NCBI GenBank assembly: GCA_026129465.1
Contig: JAHCIA010000001.1
Location: 3,369,583-3,433,582 of the forward strand
Length of the DNA stretch: 64,000 nt
Origin: Flavobacteriales bacterium
GTDB lineage: Bacteria > Bacteroidota > Bacteroidia > Flavobacteriales_F > PHOS-HE28
Direction of reading: 5' to 3'
Every line of letters starts with the position of its first letter. The stretch's first letter is position 1. The notes beneath the pieces are model-generated. The model was not told the origin of the DNA, ran no database searches, and saw nothing but the letters and a program-made list of their open reading frames with translations. Made by a program: the position numbers and the translations under genes. Below, in pieces: positions 35,687 to 43,449 of the stretch.

Positions 35687-36167
35687 GCTATCGAGTTTTC
35701 CATCAAGCATGCACGGATTGGATACTTCTACTACATTCACCATCATGAACGCGCGGCCTGCCTTCTTCACTTTGGCGCCACTGGGCCGCAGAGCCGCAGA
35801 GCCGCAGAGCCGCAGAGCCGCGTAGGTACCAGCACGACAAGTTCCCCACGCACTGCGAACCATTCACCGCGCACGTCTTCGTTTTCTCCACAACCCAATT
35901 GCTTCGCCATGGAGCGCACCCCACCATACCACTTGTAGGCGCGGTCCGTTGATCGCGGGGCAGTGGGATCATCTGATCGACCGATCGTCTGATCTTCTGA
36001 TCGTCTGATCGATCCATTGCCCCGGCCCCTCCCGGCCGCCGAATGGGAGGACGTACGCTGCGCTTCCTGCGCAGCGTACAGTAGATTTGGAATGAAGACC
36101 GGAGCGATGCGTGCCCTGGTGTTGCGCTTGGGTACTGCAACACGAACGATCGATGCTGCACCATTGG
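35687..36167. other. Spacer with short tandem repeats and a hairpin
   Basis: No gene is supported in this 480-base spacer. It contains at least four tandem copies of the 8-mer GCCGCAGA (about 35785-35821). It also has an array of TCTGATC-type units (about 35968-36012). A perfect 11-bp hairpin, GTACGCTGCGC and GCGCAGCGTAC around TTCCT, is at 36053-36079. Confidence 0.65.
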
Positions 36168-37190
36168 ATGAATGGCGCGTGGCGGCCTGTAGCCGCAAGG
36201 CTTATGGTCTGCTTCCTGCTGTTCATCACCGCCTACATTGCTTCTGCCCAAGGCAACTTGGTGCCCAATGCGAGCTTCGAGCTGATCGATGAGTGCCCCA
36301 CGTTCCCCACCATGCTTGGTTTTCAGGCCACCTCAAAGCCCACCTATTGGGAGAAGTGGCTGAACAGCCCGGACTATTTCAACGCCTGTGTGGATACCAT
36401 GACCGGTGTGCCCGGTAACGTGTTCGGCCACCAGCATCCTCGGGATGGTCATGCGTACATCGGTATGTGGACCTACGGTAATTTCGGTGATGAGTTCCGA
36501 GAGATCGTAGGCGTGGAACTGATAGAACCGCTCCAGGTCGGCGTTAACTACCACCTGAGTTTTGGGGTATGTGCGGCTGAAGGGACCACCTCGCCACCCG
36601 GTGCTGCGCAGCCCACCCATTGGGCGGCCAACAACATCGGGTTGTTGTTCACCATGGAGCATAACATCTGGACAGGCTTCCAAGGCCCCCCGTTCCCGCC
36701 ACGCAACTATGCGCACTTGCATGCACAGGAGGTGGTGGCCGATACGGCGCAATGGATGCTCATCAGTGGGGAGTTCGTGGCGGATAGCGCGTATCGATAT
36801 CTGGCTATCGGCAACTTCTTCGAGAACGCGCTGACCGATACGGTGCATGTGACTCAAGGGCCTTCTTCGGGTGCCTATGTCTATGTGGATGCCGTGTGTG
36901 TGACACAGAACTCGGCCGGATGTGAATTCACCAGTGGCGTCGGCACGCATAGTGGGCCATTGGAAGTTTTGGCCTATCCCAATCCTGCAATGACCACCTT
37001 GGAGGTCAGGCTGGGCCAACATGCCGATGTCGAATGGGTGGTTACGGATGTGCTTGGGAAGTCCGTGGACCATGGACGTACGGGTGGGCAAAATGTCCGA
37101 TTGGATGTCAGCACGTGGCCAATGGGTCCATACAGCATGCTGTTTGGCGGCGTAAATAGAAGCGTGGTTCGATTCGTTGTGGTGCATTGA
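36168..37190 (+). CDS. T9SS type A sorting-domain secreted protein (paralogue)
   Basis: A product of 340 residues; the ATG at 36168 gives a plausible signal peptide ending AYIASAQG. NLVPNASFELIDECP opens the mature protein. VVADTAQWMLISGEFVADSAY matches the same region of the 34,058 protein. The C-terminus has the sorting-domain pattern (VLAYPNPAMTTLEVRL, then WVVTDVLGKSV, STWPMGPYSMLF), although its final residues are less basic than usual. It is probably a surface or released protein of the same expanded family. A further upstream start at 36111 is less likely because it would bury the signal peptide. Confidence 0.82.
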   Translation: MNGAWRPVAARLMVCFLLFITAYIASAQGNLVPNASFELIDECPTFPTMLGFQATSKPTYWEKWLNSPDYFNACVDTMTGVPGNVFGHQHPRDGHAYIGMWTYGNFGDEFREIVGVELIEPLQVGVNYHLSFGVCAAEGTTSPPGAAQPTHWAANNIGLLFTMEHNIWTGFQGPPFPPRNYAHLHAQEVVADTAQWMLISGEFVADSAYRYLAIGNFFENALTDTVHVTQGPSSGAYVYVDAVCVTQNSAGCEFTSGVGTHSGPLEVLAYPNPAMTTLEVRLGQHADVEWVVTDVLGKSVDHGRTGGQNVRLDVSTWPMGPYSMLFGGVNRSVVRFVVVH

Positions 37191-37225
37191 GCAACGTCCG
37201 GTCTTCGTAGAGCAACACGAAGACC

Positions 37226-38506
37226 ATGAAAACTTCAAGAACAATTTGCCTGGCTGTTGCCATAGGAGCAGCGGCCCAGGGCATGGCACAGTGGGAAACG
37301 TTCGGGAACAGTGTTGCTGGTGGGGACTACTTGGGCGCTGATGCCACGAGCATCGCCCCTCTGCACCTTCGCACGATCCCCCACTTGCCGATCCACTTCA
37401 GCACCAGCGATACGCTTCGGATGCGGATCAACCCCTACTTGCCCAGTGTGGATGTTGGCGAGGAATGGCCCGGCCAGAACCTATCGGGGTTTGTCGGCAT
37501 CGGGGACTTCAGTACCACGGTGGTGAACAGGCCCGTATCGCTGCTGCATCTGGACCACAAGGGAGGCGTGCTGGTAGGCTGGCGCCCCTGGATGCGCACT
37601 GGCACGCTGTGTACCCTGGGTTCCGATCTGATGTACGTGGGTACCAAGCAGGAAGCGCCGGACCGGGTGGATGCGGTGATCGCATGGGCTGACAATGTGG
37701 AGGATGTCTCGGCCTTCGGACCCGATGCCTTGCGCTTCATCTTCACCCGGGCGCCTTACCAGACCGGCGCTGCTGCGGACACCAATGGCTTGGAGATCGC
37801 ACGAATGATCCCCGATACCACAGGCAACGAAGGCTTTCTTGGCCTTGGTGACTTCTTCAACGCCGGAACGCAACCGGATGAAAAGCTAGATCTGCTGGAT
37901 CGCACCATCCGCCTGCGGGATTTCGTGCATCCTACGCTCTACCGGAATGATTCGCAGGACCGTGTTCTGGTGGCCGACTCCACCGATGGCCGGGTCTTTT
38001 GGCGGCCATTGAACGGCCTGACCGATTGCGCCTCGGGATGGGCAATGAACGGTGCCGACCCGGTGACGGCGTACAATGGGCATCCGTGCCCGCCACAGGC
38101 CATCAACCGCGTGGGTATCGGCCTGGCCGAGCCACTGGCCAAGTTGCATGTGCTGAAGGTCCTTTCCAATGCTTTGCAGACCGAACGCGCAGGGTTCTTT
38201 CATATCCGGACCGCGGCACCGGTCAATATCGGTATGGACGGTCTTTCTGACGGAAGCGAGACCAATGTCCTGAACGTGGGCGGACGCGGCAACGGAACGA
38301 ACAGCCCAACGGCATACGGCCTTTGGGGCATAGCAGACTCGCCGTTCGGAGGCGCCAAGAACATCGGTGTGAAAGGGGATGCGATGGATGGCCAGCAGAA
38401 CTACGGTAGGGGAGGCCGATCGAAAGGTACAAGTCTCCCAAATCACCCCAAAAACCCCGATTCCCGCGCCACTGTAGGCCACGCACAGCCCCAGAGCGCC
38501 CGGTGA
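37226..38506 (+). CDS. Secreted repeat protein interrupted by the prophage
   Basis: A signal peptide (to GMAQ) and a domain with GGDYLGAD and RPWMRTG precede a region typical of Bacteroidota tail-fibre-like or adhesin proteins: RVGIGLAEPLAKLHVL, then GLWGIADSPFGGAKNIGVKGDAMDGQQNYG. Such proteins normally continue with further GVxG repeats and a C-terminal chaperone or sorting domain. Here the pattern stops at NYG (about 38407) and the frame runs on into prophage end sequence for about 33 codons. I infer that phage integration removed the C-terminus. The rest may lie at the far prophage end, outside the window. Confidence 0.72.
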   Translation: MKTSRTICLAVAIGAAAQGMAQWETFGNSVAGGDYLGADATSIAPLHLRTIPHLPIHFSTSDTLRMRINPYLPSVDVGEEWPGQNLSGFVGIGDFSTTVVNRPVSLLHLDHKGGVLVGWRPWMRTGTLCTLGSDLMYVGTKQEAPDRVDAVIAWADNVEDVSAFGPDALRFIFTRAPYQTGAAADTNGLEIARMIPDTTGNEGFLGLGDFFNAGTQPDEKLDLLDRTIRLRDFVHPTLYRNDSQDRVLVADSTDGRVFWRPLNGLTDCASGWAMNGADPVTAYNGHPCPPQAINRVGIGLAEPLAKLHVLKVLSNALQTERAGFFHIRTAAPVNIGMDGLSDGSETNVLNVGGRGNGTNSPTAYGLWGIADSPFGGAKNIGVKGDAMDGQQNYGRGGRSKGTSLPNHPKNPDSRATVGHAQPQSAR

Positions 38507-38700
38507 CGCGCCGATCGAATGGTACAGATCCGATGATCCGCCGCCATCGTACCGCCTGCGCAGAAGCTGTTCAACGCTATTGAACCGCCGTTAGCGCCTC
38601 CTGGTGCCCTTCCCGCACTGCCGTAGCGCCATCGCCCCAGCTCTGATATGGCAGCGGCCGTGCGCCGACCTTTGGCCGTGCCAAACGAATCGTACAGATC
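38415..38700 (+). promoter_or_regulatory. Three repeated transposase end sites (L1-L3-like)
   Basis: Three copies of a roughly 20-base sequence with consensus GCCGATCGAATGGTACAGAT lie in the same orientation at 38415-38435, 38510-38530 and 38680-38700. The first is a few bases from the inferred phage end. The spacings (95 and 170 bases) are like the L1, L2, L3 arrangement recognised by MuA. The shared core is CGAAnnGTACA. Confidence 0.65.
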
Positions 38701-38767
38701 GAACGGCCTGGGCATACCCTTGGGCATACCTATCGTCGCCGGGTCGCCCTTGGAGGGCTAACAAGGA

Positions 38768-38793
38768 GAAGGCCCGCAATCCTGCGGGCCTTC
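38768..38793 (-). terminator. Terminator of the leftward early operon
   Basis: GAAGGCCCGCA and TGCGGGCCTTC form a perfect 11-bp stem with a four-base loop. It lies 47 bases past the stop of the last early gene, and a T-rich stretch (TCTCCTTGTT) follows on the minus strand. Confidence 0.8.
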
Positions 38794-38840
38794 ATTGTGA
38801 GGTCGCAGCGCCGGAGCGCTCGACCTGTCGATATGGGCGT

Positions 38841-39395
38841 TCACTGAATCCCCTCGGCGAGGTTCAGGCTGTCCGTAGCCGCCTGGAAGGGCATGATACG
38901 AGCCACCTCGTATGTCTCTGCCTGGCCCTTCTTGACCTCCACGATGCGGTCACCGTAGACGAACCACCAGGCCCCATTCGAGAGCTTGCGGCTGTGCGTT
39001 GGCTCGCCAATCTGGTGCATCAGCGTGTCGGCATCCATGCCCGTATACACAGCGCTCAGGTCCCATATCTTCACAGCGGCCTCGGGCTGCTGGACTGCTG
39101 GGATGTCGGCTTCCTGAAGAGCTTCACGAACTGCTTTCCGGCCCTGCTCCATCCCCTTCATGCGATTGCTCCAGTCGGCCTCGATGCTGGAGACCCTTCC
39201 GCGCTCCATCACCACGCCGGTGGAGCCGTAACGGTAGACCTGGAGGAACATGACTTGCTCGATGGCGTCTGGCTCGCCAACGGCAGCGACCAGCTCCTCG
39301 GCGGTCATGCCCTCCTGGACCTTGCTCGCGTCGAACGAGGAACAGGCCGCGAGGAGGGTGACAGCCAGTAGTATGGGTATCAACTTCGTCTTCAT
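38841..39395 (-). CDS. BamE/SmpA-like lipoprotein carried by the prophage
   Basis: A product of 184 residues with a clear lipoprotein signal ending LLAACSS. The mature part holds two copies of the SmpA/BamE-like pattern: GMTAEELVAAVGEPD with YRYGSTGVVMERGRV, and GMDADTLMHQIGEP with WWFVYGDRIVEVKKG. It is the last gene of the early operon, next to the phage end, a usual place for cargo genes. A surface or periplasmic lipoprotein in such a place could block superinfection or change envelope properties, but that is inference. Codon use and GC do not stand out. Confidence 0.7.
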   Translation of the reverse strand: MKTKLIPILLAVTLLAACSSFDASKVQEGMTAEELVAAVGEPDAIEQVMFLQVYRYGSTGVVMERGRVSSIEADWSNRMKGMEQGRKAVREALQEADIPAVQQPEAAVKIWDLSAVYTGMDADTLMHQIGEPTHSRKLSNGAWWFVYGDRIVEVKKGQAETYEVARIMPFQAATDSLNLAEGIQ

Positions 39396-39407
39396 GATGA
39401 CAGGGGT

Positions 39408-39725
39408 TTAGGGTTTGGAGTTTCGGCGTGGTCGATAGGTGCTCTTGAACTTCTCGCAGCTCTCGAATGTAACGGTGAACGGCAACTTGCCACGAGTGAG
39501 CGTACCGATGCTCACGTACACGCGGATGGAATCGTACGGGCATCCTATGTATTGCGCGGCATCAGGGTAATTCAGGTCACCCTCGGCGGCATCGCGCAGC
39601 CTCGTGGTGCTCTTGCGGGTTTGCGTCTTGGCCAGTATGCGGGCTGCACGCTCGTCGGCGATACGCGCAATGAAACCCTGAACACGTGGGTGGGCCAGTA
39701 GCTCGTTTATCTGCTCGTCGGTCAT
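39408..39725 (-). CDS. Phage protein with possible DNA-binding C-terminus
   Basis: A product of 105 residues. An N-terminal helical part (TDEQINELLAHPRV) precedes a segment LNYPDAAQYIGCPYDSIRVY that resembles the helix-turn-helix of excisionase/MerR-like domains (AAxYxG..x..xRxY). The C-terminus is basic. It overlaps the upstream gene by four bases (ATGA). Function is unknown; a small regulator is plausible. Confidence 0.55.
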   Translation of the reverse strand: MTDEQINELLAHPRVQGFIARIADERAARILAKTQTRKSTTRLRDAAEGDLNYPDAAQYIGCPYDSIRVYVSIGTLTRGKLPFTVTFESCEKFKSTYRPRRNSKP

Positions 39726-39925
39726 GACAGAAGGTCCTTGAGTTTGCGTAGTATCTCAGCCTCTCCGCTTGAAACGCCGAGCCGATCTTCAGCGTCACGC
39801 ACTGCCAGGTCCATGCTTCGGGCCACCTGGCCTAAGTCGCACTCTGCATTGGCGCGGCCTATCCGCTTCCACTCCCCACGACGGAGGAGCAGGTCCAGGA
39901 ATTCGACTGTGATGGAGTACTTCAT
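39722..39925 (-). CDS. Small phage protein
   Basis: A product of 67 residues, helical, with many acidic and basic residues (LLLRRGEWKRIGRANAECD). No family is recognised. It is coupled by a four-base overlap to the gene downstream and starts three bases after the stop of the gene upstream. Confidence 0.55.
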   Translation of the reverse strand: MKYSITVEFLDLLLRRGEWKRIGRANAECDLGQVARSMDLAVRDAEDRLGVSSGEAEILRKLKDLLS

Positions 39926-39928
39926 CGT

Positions 39929-40336
39929 TCAAGTGTGATCCAGCCAACGCTCTGCACGCAGGTAGCTGGCTGGGTATTGCAGGTGTTTCCTATCGCGGCG
40001 GCAGGCATCCTTGTACCTGGAGATATAGTCGAAGGCGAGCTGCCTGCTGGCCTCTGGCATCCGCTCCCAGGCCTTCATGGTATCCTTCTTCCCCTCCTTG
40101 TAATCGTACTTCCGCCAGAAGTCCTCGAACGTGACGTTGAGCACGGTGAGCTTCAGGTGGGCAGCTCGGAACACGGCCTTCACATCCTGCTCCCGAAGCG
40201 GTGCGTGACGGAAGGGCCACACCTGTGCGGTCTCGTTGGGCATGTCCTCCACTTGGACCTCGCTCAGAAGGCCATTCCCATCATAGCCCAGGATGACGCG
40301 ACCAGGGGACTTTGTGCCGGTGATCAGGTAACGCAT
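39929..40336 (-). CDS. Phage protein with replication-type C-terminal domain
   Basis: A product of 135 residues from the ATG at 40336. The C-terminal half FEDFWRKYDYKEGKKDTMKA with KHLQYPASYLRAERWLDH fits the pattern FxxFWxxYxxKxGKxxAxxxW..PxxYLxxxxW that ends many phage replication-initiation and DnaT-like proteins. The N-terminal part is short and unlike a DNA-binding module. The likely role is an accessory replication factor, with low certainty. Confidence 0.55.
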   Translation of the reverse strand: MRYLITGTKSPGRVILGYDGNGLLSEVQVEDMPNETAQVWPFRHAPLREQDVKAVFRAAHLKLTVLNVTFEDFWRKYDYKEGKKDTMKAWERMPEASRQLAFDYISRYKDACRRDRKHLQYPASYLRAERWLDHT

Positions 40337-40341
40337 GGTGA

Positions 40342-40437
40342 TCAGGGTTTGCGCCAGCCTTGGATGCGGTCCAGTACCACGATGACCAGGGCAAGGAAAG
40401 CCTCCAGGGGGATGGTGATGATGCGGTGCCACTGCAT
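40342..40437 (-). CDS. Small hydrophobic peptide (31 residues)
   Basis: The short frame ATG at 40437 to TGA at 40342 encodes MQWHRIITIPLEAFLALVIV and a short basic tail. It has a single membrane-spanning segment and fits exactly in the gap between two early genes (3 and 5 bases either side). Tight packing is the main support. Confidence 0.45.
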   Translation of the reverse strand: MQWHRIITIPLEAFLALVIVVLDRIQGWRKP

Positions 40438-40440
40438 TGC

Positions 40441-40662
40441 TCAGCTCAGGTGTAAGGGTTCGACATCGTACTGGCGGGTGTCGCTGGACAGGTCCTGACG
40501 GAGCTTTTCGGCCATGTACTTCGTGAGGTGCATCGCCATGCCCACCGATGGGGTGTGGTAGGTGGTGGTACACACGGGGTGCCTTGCCACTTCATGGAGG
40601 AACAATCGCTTGCCATCGAAGTAGGTGCTGAGCACGTATCGGGGTTTACACGGCCGTGCCAT
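40441..40662 (-). CDS. Small phage protein
   Basis: A product of 73 residues from the ATG at 40662, whose first base pair is shared with the end of the upstream gene. It is rich in histidine and basic residues (RLFLHEVARHPVCTTTYH). No family is recognised. Confidence 0.5.
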   Translation of the reverse strand: MARPCKPRYVLSTYFDGKRLFLHEVARHPVCTTTYHTPSVGMAMHLTKYMAEKLRQDLSSDTRQYDVEPLHLS

Positions 40663-41117
40663 CACGCTTCAGCTTTAGGTCCGTTGAACACATTGCGCAT
40701 GGCTGCTCGCTCTGCCTGGCATTTTTCGCATCGACAACTGGCCCGCTGCGCATTCACCACGTTGGTAATGGCCATTCGGCACACGGCTCCCAGCTCTTGC
40801 AGTGCACCATCTCGCCAGTTTCGACTTGCCCCGCCGGTGGCCACACGGCCATCTGCAAGCACGCGCACCAGCACAACAGCATCACAGTTCTTGTCCTCTT
40901 GCATCACCTTTCCCATGAGCTGCACGGCTGCACTGCGCTGGCCAGGTGTCATGTCCGCATTCTCCGTGCTGGTGGCAACGCGCTCAATGAGCTTCTCCAT
41001 AACGGCCTCGGTGAGCTGCTCCAGCGCCTTTGGTCCCTTCAGTTTCAGGAGCTGGTCGTCGAAGCTGTCCAGCACGCTGGCCACGGCGAACTTCAGGTTG
41101 TTCTCTTGCTCAGCCAT
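40662..41117 (-). CDS. Phage early protein of unknown function
   Basis: A product of 151 residues. A helical N-terminal part is followed by a central LMGKVMQEDKNCDAVVLVRV segment, and the C-terminal region has C-x-C-x-x-C (CRCEKC) that could bind a metal. No family is recognised. It is packed between early genes. Confidence 0.55.
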   Translation of the reverse strand: MAEQENNLKFAVASVLDSFDDQLLKLKGPKALEQLTEAVMEKLIERVATSTENADMTPGQRSAAVQLMGKVMQEDKNCDAVVLVRVLADGRVATGGASRNWRDGALQELGAVCRMAITNVVNAQRASCRCEKCQAERAAMRNVFNGPKAEA

Positions 41118-41120
41118 GGC

Positions 41121-41342
41121 TCAGGAGTTTGCGAAGCGCGCAACCTCAGCCTGCTGGTTGCGCCAGGCCGCGATGCGTTCGTGCTGGTCCTCGGCAATCC
41201 GGCGGGCCACGTCCTCGGGTTCGCGGCCGCAGGCCCAGTCCTCTTCCACAAGGACGAAGTGTTGATCGAAGTCGAGCACGGTGGCGCAGCCGCGCTTGTG
41301 CAGTTCGTCGTTCAGTTCGTCCAGCCAGTCGGGCTTGCTCAT
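41121..41342 (-). CDS. Small phage protein
   Basis: A product of 73 residues; the ATG at 41342 overlaps the stop of the upstream gene (ATGA), favouring it over an in-frame ATG at 41354. It is acidic at the start (PDWLDELNDELHKRG) and unrecognised. Confidence 0.55.
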   Translation of the reverse strand: MSKPDWLDELNDELHKRGCATVLDFDQHFVLVEEDWACGREPEDVARRIAEDQHERIAAWRNQQAEVARFANS

Positions 41343-41695
41343 CCAGTGGTGCATGGGGGTGGGGATTTGGGGGTTACGGTGGTATAGGCGGTCATTTTGG
41401 GGTCCAGCTCGGCGAGCAGTATCCTCAGTTCGGTGCGCGCCCGACCCTCCTCGTAGAGATCCAGACCCACCATGCATATGCGCCGGAACGCCAGCGCTTG
41501 GTACACTGGCAGTATCAAGCGATACTCCATCTTGCGCTCGGCATGGCGACGGCGCATTCGAACGTCCAAACCCTGGACGATGCTGTGCAACATGTTCAGC
41601 GATTCCCCCCGTGGCCGCTCTTCGAGGAATTGGTCCATCAAGTTGATCACGATGCCCATCTGGTCGTGATTCATTCGGAAGCGCACGTCAGCCAT
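41339..41695 (-). CDS. Phage early protein of unknown function
   Basis: A product of 118 residues from the ATG at 41695, which lies inside the end of the Gp16-like gene. It is helical with no recognised domain: LMDQFLEERPRGESLNMLHS, then RMRRRHAERKMEYRLILPVY. The overlaps on both sides indicate translational coupling. Confidence 0.55.
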   Translation of the reverse strand: MADVRFRMNHDQMGIVINLMDQFLEERPRGESLNMLHSIVQGLDVRMRRRHAERKMEYRLILPVYQALAFRRICMVGLDLYEEGRARTELRILLAELDPKMTAYTTVTPKSPPPCTTG

Positions 41696-42110
41696 GGTTC
41701 TGCTGTATTGCCCTGTAGTCACTCGCCACGATGGCCTCCGCCTGGCTCACCAGCTTGGGCAGCTCTGCCACGGTGTAGGCGTTCAGCTCCTTGCCCAAGT
41801 ATCCATACTTGCGCACCCAGGCATACACATGCGCCATGTCCGGCTTGCCCTGGACATTCACTGCGCCACGAGCTGCAAGGATGCCGATGATCTTGCGGCG
41901 CATTCTCTGGCCAGCCTGGAGCCTCGGATTCATCTGCATCTCTTCCATCCGGCGTTCCAGTCGGCGCAGCTCCACTACGGTCAAACGGCGCAGGCTATCC
42001 GTGCCTCCGCGAGTGAACTCCCGCACCAGCTCACCATGGTTCTCGTATGGCCAATGAGGGTCGCTCTTGGCATCCTTCCATAGCAGGAAGAATCGGCTAT
42101 ATGTGCTCAT
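41688..42110 (-). CDS. GemA/Gp16-like protein
   Basis: A product of 140 residues. The C-terminal RRKIIGILAARGAV, with a glycine- and tyrosine-containing AHVYAWVRKYGYLGKELNAY and TVAELPKLVSQ, fits the Mu Gp16/GemA (DUF1018) arrangement: a helix with R-K-I-I, then an L-x-x-L-T-x-x-E-L-x-x-L-type end. In Mu, Gp16/GemA modulates host gene expression and DNA supercoiling early in infection. The match is by pattern only. Confidence 0.55.
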   Translation of the reverse strand: MSTYSRFFLLWKDAKSDPHWPYENHGELVREFTRGGTDSLRRLTVVELRRLERRMEEMQMNPRLQAGQRMRRKIIGILAARGAVNVQGKPDMAHVYAWVRKYGYLGKELNAYTVAELPKLVSQAEAIVASDYRAIQQNHG

Positions 42111-42354
42111 CGTCTGAGTTTGAAGATGTCGTCGATCGCTTTGAGCCGTGCGCGTTGCACGGCAATGGCTCGTTCATCGCTGCTGTCCAGCTTTGAATGG
42201 CGAGTTCCAGCTCGGCCCTTTCCGGGTCCGTCCGTGCATCCTTGAGCTGCCTCCGGAACTGCTCTATCATGTCGCTTATCGCCTGCCGATGCTGGTCGTC
42301 GAACAGCGTGAGGGTGGCCGTGCCATTCACCTGGGTATGTCGGCGGGTCGGCAT
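42097..42354 (-). CDS. Small phage protein
   Basis: A product of 85 residues from the ATG at 42354 (a GTG at 42369 is possible). It has a helical middle with many charged residues (DMIEQFRRQLKDARTDPERA). Its end overlaps the Gp16-like gene start by 14 bases. Unrecognised. Confidence 0.5.
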   Translation of the reverse strand: MPTRRHTQVNGTATLTLFDDQHRQAISDMIEQFRRQLKDARTDPERAELELAIQSWTAAMNEPLPCNAHGSKRSTTSSNSDDEHI

Positions 42355-42384
42355 GCAGGATGTATTCACACCAATCGTGTGCGA

Positions 42385-42633
42385 TCACTTGCCCGCGTAG
42401 ATGTTGTGGTCGCGCAGATATTGTCGCACGGCCTTGCCCACGTCGAGGCGGATGCCTTGGCCAGTGCGGTTCGATCCGCATTTCCGCCAGAGCTTTCCCC
42501 GCTTCACCTCCCATCGCAGGTGTGTCACGTTGATGTTCAGCTCACCGATGCGGTGCGAGCCGATGATCGGCTCATTCGCCAGGTCCTTCAGGGCCTGGTC
42601 GTATTCCTGCCAGTGGGTGCAGTCGCGGTCCAT
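42385..42633 (-). CDS. Small phage protein
   Basis: A product of 82 residues from the ATG at 42633. The basic central part (RWEVKRGKLWRKCGSNR) and a C-terminal VGKAVRQYLRDHNIYAGK could bind nucleic acid, but no family is recognised. It follows the tRNA-like sequence at 42658. Confidence 0.5.
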   Translation of the reverse strand: MDRDCTHWQEYDQALKDLANEPIIGSHRIGELNINVTHLRWEVKRGKLWRKCGSNRTGQGIRLDVGKAVRQYLRDHNIYAGK

Positions 42634-42657
42634 CGTGTTCGGGGTTGTGGTGTTGGG

Positions 42658-42729
42658 GGGCCGGAAAAGGGATCGAACCTTCATCGCCGGTAGCTAGCCG
42701 ACTGCCTATCCAGTTTCAGCCATCCGGCC
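42658..42729 (-). tRNA. tRNA-like gene in the early operon
   Basis: Read on the minus strand, GGCCGGA (42729-42723) pairs perfectly with TCCGGCC (42665-42659) as a 7-bp acceptor stem. The D-arm has GG in its loop. The anticodon stem GTCGG/CCGGC encloses CTAGCTA, giving AGC. The T-arm carries the standard TTCGATC loop. No CCA is encoded. Oddities are a U at position 37, a three-base variable loop, and no G3:U70 pair although AGC would read alanine. It may be a decayed or unusual phage tRNA. Confidence 0.5.
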
Positions 42730-42798
42730 CGTGTGGCCCGACGGAGGTGACAGAACCGCCGGGCCTGGGAAGCGGGCACTCCTACCCGCACTTGGTCT

Positions 42799-43449
42799 TC
42801 ACATGCGGCTCCAGTTCATGGTGATGTCCTGCCAGCGGCCTTGCTCATCCTTGCGGTACGCGCGGATGTATGTCTGGCTGCTGGTGGGCTTGTAGCTCTT
42901 CGCCAGCAGGTCCAGCGCCTCGCTGAAGCGGGGGTCACTGACATCTTCCTCGTGCTTGCGCAACTTGGCCACAAGGCGTTCATCGTAGTCACCCTTGCTG
43001 TTGCGCATCAGGATGCTGTCGATGATCTTGTACATGCCCTTGTTGCGGCCCTCGAACTTGTCTCGCAGCACCTGGCGGATGGTCTCGATGGCCATGATGC
43101 TGGTCTCGTCGTACTCGCAGCGCCACTGGCGCTCTATCACCACCTTGCGCAGGCCGTCGCTGCTGGTGAGGGTGTAGCTGTCTATGCCCTCCTTGGGCTC
43201 GCGGTCGTAGGCCAGGTACATCTTCTCGTGCAGCTCCATCCCCAGCTTCACGGCGTGGTCCTTGAACTCCTTGAGGGTGGCGCTCAGCTCGGCCATCTTG
43301 CCGAAGCAGGTCTCCAGGTACTCATCGCGCAGGCGGTCGTACTCGCGGCGTTTGGCATCGGCCTCGGCCTTCTCCTTGGCCTTGGCCTCCTTGGCCAGGC
43401 GCGAGAGTTCGGCCGCGCTCAGGCCCTTGATGTCAGCAGTTGCTCTCAT
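42799..43449 (-). CDS. DUF3164-family phage protein
   Basis: A product of 216 residues found in Mu-like phages. The N-terminal half is a long charged helix (LAKEAKAKEKAEADAKRREY). The C-terminal half has the DUF3164 pattern: SDGLRKVVIERQW, then SQTYIRAYRKDEQGRWQDIT. In related phages it sits between the transposition genes and gp16, as here. Its function is not known. The leader before the ATG reads AAACCCAACCCCAACACC. Confidence 0.75.
   Translation of the reverse strand: MRATADIKGLSAAELSRLAKEAKAKEKAEADAKRREYDRLRDEYLETCFGKMAELSATLKEFKDHAVKLGMELHEKMYLAYDREPKEGIDSYTLTSSDGLRKVVIERQWRCEYDETSIMAIETIRQVLRDKFEGRNKGMYKIIDSILMRNSKGDYDERLVAKLRKHEEDVSDPRFSEALDLLAKSYKPTSSQTYIRAYRKDEQGRWQDITMNWSRM

Noticed and set aside
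35785-36012. CRISPR-like or origin iterons in the T9SS spacer
   Set aside because: The units are 7-8 bp, directly adjacent and without spacers; simple repeats explain them.
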